64,000 nt of DNA. Origin: Gangjinia marincola. GTDB taxonomy: Bacteria > Bacteroidota > Bacteroidia > Flavobacteriales > Flavobacteriaceae. The notes beneath the pieces were generated by a model. That model did no database searches. It saw only the letters and a list, made by a program, of their open reading frames with translations, and was not told the origin of the DNA. Positions 59,903-64,000 of this stretch are shown piece after piece; position 1 is the first letter of the stretch; each line of letters opens with the position of its first letter. Location of the stretch: contig NZ_BAAAFG010000012.1 of the NCBI RefSeq assembly GCF_039523415.1, forward strand, positions 197,699-261,698. Reading direction: 5' to 3'. The position numbers were made by a program, and so were the translations under genes.

Positions 59903-61090
59903 TTATTTTAATTTTTCATTTATATATTCAGTCGTGCTTTTCTCAAATACACCTAAAAGTTCGGGAATAAAATCTTTCCACATGGGATATTTTTTTCGGT
60001 TATTCTCGAATTGAAGTACTTTTTCCTCCAATTGCGGAAGAAAATTAAAATGCTCTAAACTAGTATGATAATTTCGTAAATAATCAGCCCTTTCTTTATC
60101 ATTTTGAATTTCTGCTATTCTAATTTCGCCCAATCGAACTAAACTCTCAATAACATAAACATTCCAATTTTGGATGCCTTTTGTTTGCATTATTTTTTTG
60201 AGCTTATCTGTAAATAGGTAAGAGGAATTTTCTATTTGTTTATGGAAAGGCTCAAGTTCCCTATTAACAAATGTATGTCCAAATTCGTGTATTGTTAGGG
60301 TTCTTGCTCTCGGTTGATAATCAAAACCAAATTGGGTATAATTCTTTTTTGTGGAATCGACTGGTACTTGAACGTAAGGGCTCATAATTTCATAGACAAT
60401 TTTCTTATTGTCTTTTTCGACTGATGCTCCAATTCCACGTCCTTCATTGCCTTCTATCGGCCAAATCATCATTGGACTTACTAAAGCAACGTATTTTTCT
60501 CTACTATCTCCATAGTATTCCTCCATTGCTTCCGTAAATCCTTTTGGTATGTGAGTTTGAACCTCGTTGATAGCACCACTGTAGAAATTTGCATTTTTAG
60601 TATAGAAATCATTAATGTTCTCAGTTTGGTAGAAATTGTAAAGTACTTGTAAATAATTCGAAATTATGTTTTCTAATACTATTTGTTTGTCGCTTTTCAA
60701 ATGGGTTTGTGAAAATTTAAATCTCGAAGGTTTTTGAAAAAGGTCAAATTCTGGTTGCTCCAATAGAATTCTCATCATAACATCGTTACCATACCCAAAA
60801 CTCCCCAATGTATCATTAAGTTTGGCTGTTTCAATTGCAATTTCACTTTGGGTTAGATTTCCAAAATCAGCTAATGCTTTCGCAACTATCGGTTGGTATT
60901 CTTTGCACGTTTTGAGTTTATATTCCTCCCATTGTTTGTTGGTATTTCTATGGTCAATGGAGAGTATCTCGGCAAGAAAATATGTTTCTATATTTTTGTT
61001 AAAGTCCGCGCTGAATTTGTCTGGTTGTTTTTTTTCTGTTTGGCAAGAAAGTAATAAAGTCAAAAATCCTAAAGTCAATAATTTTTGCAT
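59903..61090 (-). CDS. DUF4932-like zinc metallopeptidase lipoprotein (cassette unit 4)
   Basis: 395 residues from the ATG at 61090. Lipoprotein signal LTLGFLTLLLSC, then SADFNKNIETYFLAEILS. The DUF4932 core includes MMIWPIEGNEGRGIGASVEK and the metallopeptidase motif TIHEFGHTFVN (HExxH) near residue 270, followed by a helical C-terminal part with VIESLVRLGEIRIAEIQNDK. Substrate unknown. A reading from 61126 adds residues in front of the signal and is rejected. The stop lies 5 bases inside the unit's left core. Confidence 0.85.
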   Translation of the reverse strand: MQKLLTLGFLTLLLSCQTEKKQPDKFSADFNKNIETYFLAEILSIDHRNTNKQWEEYKLKTCKEYQPIVAKALADFGNLTQSEIAIETAKLNDTLGSFGYGNDVMMRILLEQPEFDLFQKPSRFKFSQTHLKSDKQIVLENIISNYLQVLYNFYQTENINDFYTKNANFYSGAINEVQTHIPKGFTEAMEEYYGDSREKYVALVSPMMIWPIEGNEGRGIGASVEKDNKKIVYEIMSPYVQVPVDSTKKNYTQFGFDYQPRARTLTIHEFGHTFVNRELEPFHKQIENSSYLFTDKLKKIMQTKGIQNWNVYVIESLVRLGEIRIAEIQNDKERADYLRNYHTSLEHFNFLPQLEEKVLQFENNRKKYPMWKDFIPELLGVFEKSTTEYINEKLK

Positions 61091-61168
61091 CAATTTTGTT
61101 TTGTGTTTTATTCTTATAGACGTCATTTAAAGTTAAATGGTTGCCTGATGATTATTTTTTGGTCAAAT

Positions 61169-61341
61169 GTGGCACAACGGGATTTGTGTATGGCGTGTGG
61201 GGCGCAGCGCCACGGGTAGCCATCATCGCGCCCCATAGGGTATACACTGTGTTGAAGGCAGTGCTTTTTGCCTTTACACCTTGGGATAAAAATAGACAAT
61301 TAGATTCAAATGGGGTGCGATGTACAAATCCCGTTGAAGGC
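61169..61341. repeat. Alpha-type attC-like palindrome, spacer E
   Basis: Starts with core GTGGCACAAC (61169-61178) and repeats the spacer D sequence almost base for base, ending in GTTGAAGGC (61333-61341). Confidence 0.75.
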
Positions 61342-61409
61342 GATGGAGCAAAAAGGGAAACGCACAGCGTGCGTGATTTTTGCGTCCCCCTAGGGCCATT
61401 GCCTTCAAC
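61333..61409. repeat. Gene-less 77-bp mini-cassette, copy in spacer E
   Basis: Ends GTTGAAGGC (61333-61341) and GCCTTCAAC (61401-61409). Directly after it the expected beta-type arm (GGCTATG...) is missing and IS110-associated sequence begins. Confidence 0.7.
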
Positions 61410-61515
61410 GTTCCGTGTATGGTGTCGTAGCTATCCCGCAGGGTAGCTATGCACTATAGCATCTATGTAAAAGCAGCCTGTCGAGTATCTTTAAGATTCA
61501 CTAAAATCAAAAGGT

Positions 61516-62571
61516 ATGGACACCCAACAAACTGCGACACCTAAGTTATTCATTGGTATTGACATTCACAAACGAAGCTGGAAAGTTCATTGTGCGACTG
61601 ATATTTCAGGCGGTAAGACATTTAGTATGTCTCCAAATCCTGTTGAGCTCAAGAATTACGTAGATCGTCATTATAAAGGTTATGAGGTATCTACAGCTTA
61701 CGAGGCAGGTTGCTGTGGGTATTCTGCTCATCGTGATTTTGAGCGTTACGGCTGGCGATCTCTAGTAGTAAATCCGGCAGATATTCACAGAAAAGGCAAG
61801 GAGAAGTATACCAAGACTGATAGGATAGATGCTCAGCTAATCGCAAGAGAGCTAAAAGATGGTCGATTAGAAAGTATAAATGTTCCTGATACAAAGAGAG
61901 AACAATTACGCAGTTTATTTAGGCGTCGCAATGACTTGGTTAAGGATATGCGCCAAATCAAGAGCTACATCAAGATGCAGTTACTTTACTATGGCGTTGC
62001 GATACCTGAAGAGTTTGATAACGATCATTGGAGTCATAAGTTTCGTCATTGGTTAGATGCTTTAGTATTTGAGTATGATCCGGGCAATGAGGTTTTAAGA
62101 AGCCGTATGCGCAGTTTTAGATTCATTGATCAGGAGTTTAGAGATGTCTCTACTCTTTTGCGTAAGTATACGAAGGCTTACTATAAGAACGACTACATGC
62201 TGCTTCGCAGTATTCCGGGGATAGGGGGTATCGTTGCCAGTGGGATATTAAGCGAACTAGGTGACCTTCGTAGATTTAGCAGTGTGAAGCATTTGGCGGG
62301 CTATGTAGGTTTATGTCCCGGGATCTACCAGAGTGGAGATACGATACGCCATACCGGGATAAGTATGAGAGCTCATCGCTTGCCACGTAGCTACTTTATT
62401 GAAGCATCTTGGCAAGCTATACGGACAGATCCTGTCATGCAGGCCTACTATAGGAAGCATCAAGGTAAGAACGTAAAATCAGTCATTGTAAAGGTGGCGC
62501 GTAAACTTTTAAGTAGAACTCTGGCGGTAATTAAGAGCGAAACACCCTATGTGATAGGAGTAGAGCAATAA
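61516..62571 (+). CDS. IS110-family transposase
   Basis: 351 residues, full length. N-terminal RuvC-like DEDD domain: FIGIDIHKRSW (first Asp), AYEAGCCGYSAHRDFE (Glu), and TDRIDAQLIAREL (two Asp). C-terminal Transposase_20 domain: LLRSIPGIGGIVASGILSEL, GDLRRFSSVKHLAGYVGLCP and RHTGISMRAHRLPRSYFIEA, which carries the candidate catalytic Ser. IS110 recombinases use a structured bridge RNA from an IS end to choose the target. The gene is intact, so the element may be active. Confidence 0.95.
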   Translation: MDTQQTATPKLFIGIDIHKRSWKVHCATDISGGKTFSMSPNPVELKNYVDRHYKGYEVSTAYEAGCCGYSAHRDFERYGWRSLVVNPADIHRKGKEKYTKTDRIDAQLIARELKDGRLESINVPDTKREQLRSLFRRRNDLVKDMRQIKSYIKMQLLYYGVAIPEEFDNDHWSHKFRHWLDALVFEYDPGNEVLRSRMRSFRFIDQEFRDVSTLLRKYTKAYYKNDYMLLRSIPGIGGIVASGILSELGDLRRFSSVKHLAGYVGLCPGIYQSGDTIRHTGISMRAHRLPRSYFIEASWQAIRTDPVMQAYYRKHQGKNVKSVIVKVARKLLSRTLAVIKSETPYVIGVEQ

Positions 62572-62842
62572 ATAATAATTTAATAACGAAGCTCATAATA
62601 AAGTAGAAAAGATCTGTATCACAAAACAACGTGGGTGATCTCAGAATATTGGGAATCACATTTTATAGCAAGTGAACAGGTCTATTATAGCTTATAATCA
62701 TACAGATGCCGGTGAATCCCGTACTTACGGAATATCACATATAGGATGCTGAGCAAGTTATATTAAAAGAAAAAAAGGTGGTTTAAGTAAAAAAGAAAAT
62801 ATTAGTTAACTTTAGAGAACTGGACTAAGGCTTTTCATAGGA
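62572..62842 (+). ncRNA. Candidate bridge-RNA region at the right end of the IS110 element
   Basis: The 270-bp non-coding 3' end is longer than the 5' end (about 105 bp), which suggests the bridge RNA lies downstream of the transposase, as in the IS1111 subgroup. One structured piece is visible: GTGA (62714-62717) pairs with TCAC (62737-62740), and CCGT pairs with ACGG within (62721-62732). The call is by analogy; transcript ends and guide loops were not identified. Confidence 0.4.
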
Positions 62843-63874
62843 GCCATTGTTGTGCGTTCGTTTTTTTATTAATTCCATAATTGATGTATGTATCTTAAAT
62901 GTCTGTTTAAAGTCATCTAAATTATTTGCAGTATTTTCCAAAATCACAAGATTCAAATTTTCCTGTGGATAATAATAGCAAGCAGATACAAATCCAGGTG
63001 CATAGCCTAATGCACCAACTTGAACATTTTGTTCTCCGTCTTTAAAAAGTAGTCCATATCCATATTCAACTGTTTCAAAAATAGGATGGATTCGAGTTGC
63101 GTATTTGGTTGTCATTAATTTCAGAGTCTCTTTCGTAACCAACTTTCCCGAATATAAATTTTCGTTCCATTTTTTCAGGTCGGCTGCGTTTGATATAAAA
63201 CTACCGGCTGGAACATAATTATCTAAACTATTTGCAGCAAAAACCAAAACCCCATTTTCGTTTTCTTCATAGCCTTTTACTAGGTGTCCGTATTCTTTGT
63301 TTTTTGGATGAAACGTGTTTTTGAGTCCATAGTTTTCAAAAAGTTCAGTCGACAATTGTTCAAAGGACTTTTCCGTAACTTTTTCAAGGATTTGAGCGAG
63401 CAGTTCATATCCCAACTGGGAATAATGAAATTGTGACCCTTGTTTAAATTCCAATGGTTTGTTTAAGTCAACGATTCCGTGAGTGTGAGTTAACAAGTGA
63501 TGAATGGTTACTTCTTTTGTCCAAGGTTGATTTATTTGGGTTAAATATTTCTCAATCGAATCGTCAAGTTCTAGATTTTTCTTTTCATATTCTCTCAAAA
63601 CCAATACAGCCGTAATCTGTTTGCTTATAGAACCTATTACAAATTGGTCGTTTAAGTCAAGTTTAGTTTCTTTTTCCAAATCCGAAAAACCAATTGCTTT
63701 AGAATAAATGTCAATTGAGTCAGTGGAAACCAAAATCACCCCATTGAATTTTTGTTCGCTAATAACCGAGTCAATTTTCAACGATAAGTCAGAATCGTCA
63801 TCTTGTTTTTTCTGTCCTTTGGTTTGACAGGAGATTAGAAAGTAAAAAAATATGATTATTAAACTATATTTCAT
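62825..63874 (-). CDS. Serine hydrolase, beta-lactamase-related family, lipoprotein (cassette unit 5)
   Basis: 349 residues from the ATG at 63874. Lipoprotein signal SLIIIFFYFLISC (Cys at about 16). The class C beta-lactamase/DD-peptidase-like fold shows the nucleophile motif GSISKQITAVL (S-x-x-K), HHLLTHTHGIVDLN, and the second motif FHYSQLGYELL (Y-S-Q in place of Y-x-N). These are usually esterases or peptidases, not true antibiotic lactamases. The last residues (RTHNNGSYEKP) are encoded by the cassette core and the IS110 end, so the insertion changed the C-terminus. A GTG start at 63904 is rejected. Confidence 0.83.
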   Translation of the reverse strand: MKYSLIIIFFYFLISCQTKGQKKQDDDSDLSLKIDSVISEQKFNGVILVSTDSIDIYSKAIGFSDLEKETKLDLNDQFVIGSISKQITAVLVLREYEKKNLELDDSIEKYLTQINQPWTKEVTIHHLLTHTHGIVDLNKPLEFKQGSQFHYSQLGYELLAQILEKVTEKSFEQLSTELFENYGLKNTFHPKNKEYGHLVKGYEENENGVLVFAANSLDNYVPAGSFISNAADLKKWNENLYSGKLVTKETLKLMTTKYATRIHPIFETVEYGYGLLFKDGEQNVQVGALGYAPGFVSACYYYPQENLNLVILENTANNLDDFKQTFKIHTSIMELIKKRTHNNGSYEKP

Positions 63875-63897
63875 TAAGTGTTCTCTGTTTTTTAAAT

Positions 63898-64000
63898 GAC
63901 GCACAACGGTTTAGGCTATGCGCAGTTGCGTGCCTTAGCCTTGTCTTCCCAAAGATACCCAAACCATAGAAAATTTTGCAGAAATTTTCGGGTGAGCAAG
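63898..64000. repeat. Beta-type attC-like site at the right edge, incomplete
   Basis: Starts with core GACGCACAAC (63898-63907), whose complement matches 9 of 10 bases of the unit 5 left core (62849-62858). Then GGTTTAGGCTATGCGCAGTTGCG follows as in other beta sites, so here no alpha site or mini-cassette precedes it. GAAAATTT/AAATTTTC forms an inner stem near 63969-63989. The right arm is beyond the window. Confidence 0.7.

Larger units (their letters stand above)
61411..62842 (+). mobile_element. IS110-family insertion inside a beta-type attC-like site
   Basis: The interior of the element is the IS110-type transposase gene with about 105 bp before and 270 bp after it. On the left the site stops after CCTTCAACG (61402-61410); on the right it resumes as GCCATTGTTGTGCG (from about 62843). 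The exact ends cannot be fixed without an empty site, since IS110 elements usually lack clear terminal inverted repeats and target duplications. A hairpin CGTAGCTA...CCC/GGGTAGCTATG lies near the left end at 61426-61451. Confidence 0.75.

Noticed and set aside
62825..63874. Antibiotic-resistance beta-lactamase in a cassette
   Set aside because: The protein is a lipoprotein with S-x-x-K and an altered second motif (YSQ), resembling esterase- or DD-peptidase-like serine hydrolases. Nothing specific to resistance enzymes is visible.
56905..64000. CRISPR array, because of regularly repeated sequences
   Set aside because: Repeats are hundreds of bases long, palindromic and separated by full genes, with no short uniform repeats or spacers and no cas genes.

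Overview
The window reads as chromosomal DNA of a marine-type member of the Bacteroidota, most likely family Flavobacteriaceae. The basis is AT-rich spacers, lipoprotein signals ending LxxC, Bacteroidota-type promoters (TAnnTTTG), families typical of the group (DUF4252, DUF4260, DUF6495-like, LytTR regulators, paired TonB receptor and surface lipoprotein) and conserved proteins of flavobacterial type (PriA, HisS, RecG, PhoH). No rRNA, tRNA or CRISPR was recognised.

Layout. 1-3795, minus strand: a small lipid-related cluster (single-TM protein, hot-dog thioesterase, DUF4260, fabV cut by the edge) and rmuC. 3867-10128: a vitamin B12 locus, with btuFCD-type ABC importer genes on the minus strand diverging from a cobalamin riboswitch that leads a BtuB-type TonB receptor and a BtuG-like beta-propeller lipoprotein. 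10190-17358: an S41 peptidase, an ECF sigma operon with two DUF4252 proteins, a 134-bp palindromic element, a nucleotidyltransferase pair, purB and a sirtuin. 17468-31231: mostly housekeeping genes (trmH, DEAD-box helicase, rdgB, rlmH, nadC, priA, rpsF-rpsR-rplI). 31331-48172: a sigma-54 response regulator facing a hybrid kinase, a second S41 peptidase, an AraC regulator, a MacB-like permease, hisS, an APC permease, recG and an M1 aminopeptidase. 48169-56413: patatin, a TPM-domain gene broken by an in-frame stop, an ABM-fold protein, a SAM hydrolase-type protein, phoH, purC and regulators.

56605-64000 is an accessory region and the most unusual part. It begins with a transposase remnant and continues as minus-strand single-gene units (SnoaL-like, lipoprotein, small protein plus broken membrane protein, DUF4932 metallopeptidase, serine hydrolase) separated by near-identical palindromic repeats. 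The two ends of each unit carry 9-10 base motifs that are reverse complements of each other, and the motif differs between units. This is the pattern expected of integron-type gene cassettes with attC-like sites. Each complete spacer appears to hold two different attC-like palindromes flanking a gene-less mini-cassette of about 77 bp. An IS110-family element sits inside one of the sites. No integrase is visible; from cassette orientation it should lie to the right of the window.

All function calls come from reading motifs and family resemblance. No database search was possible, so DUF names in particular rest on recall.
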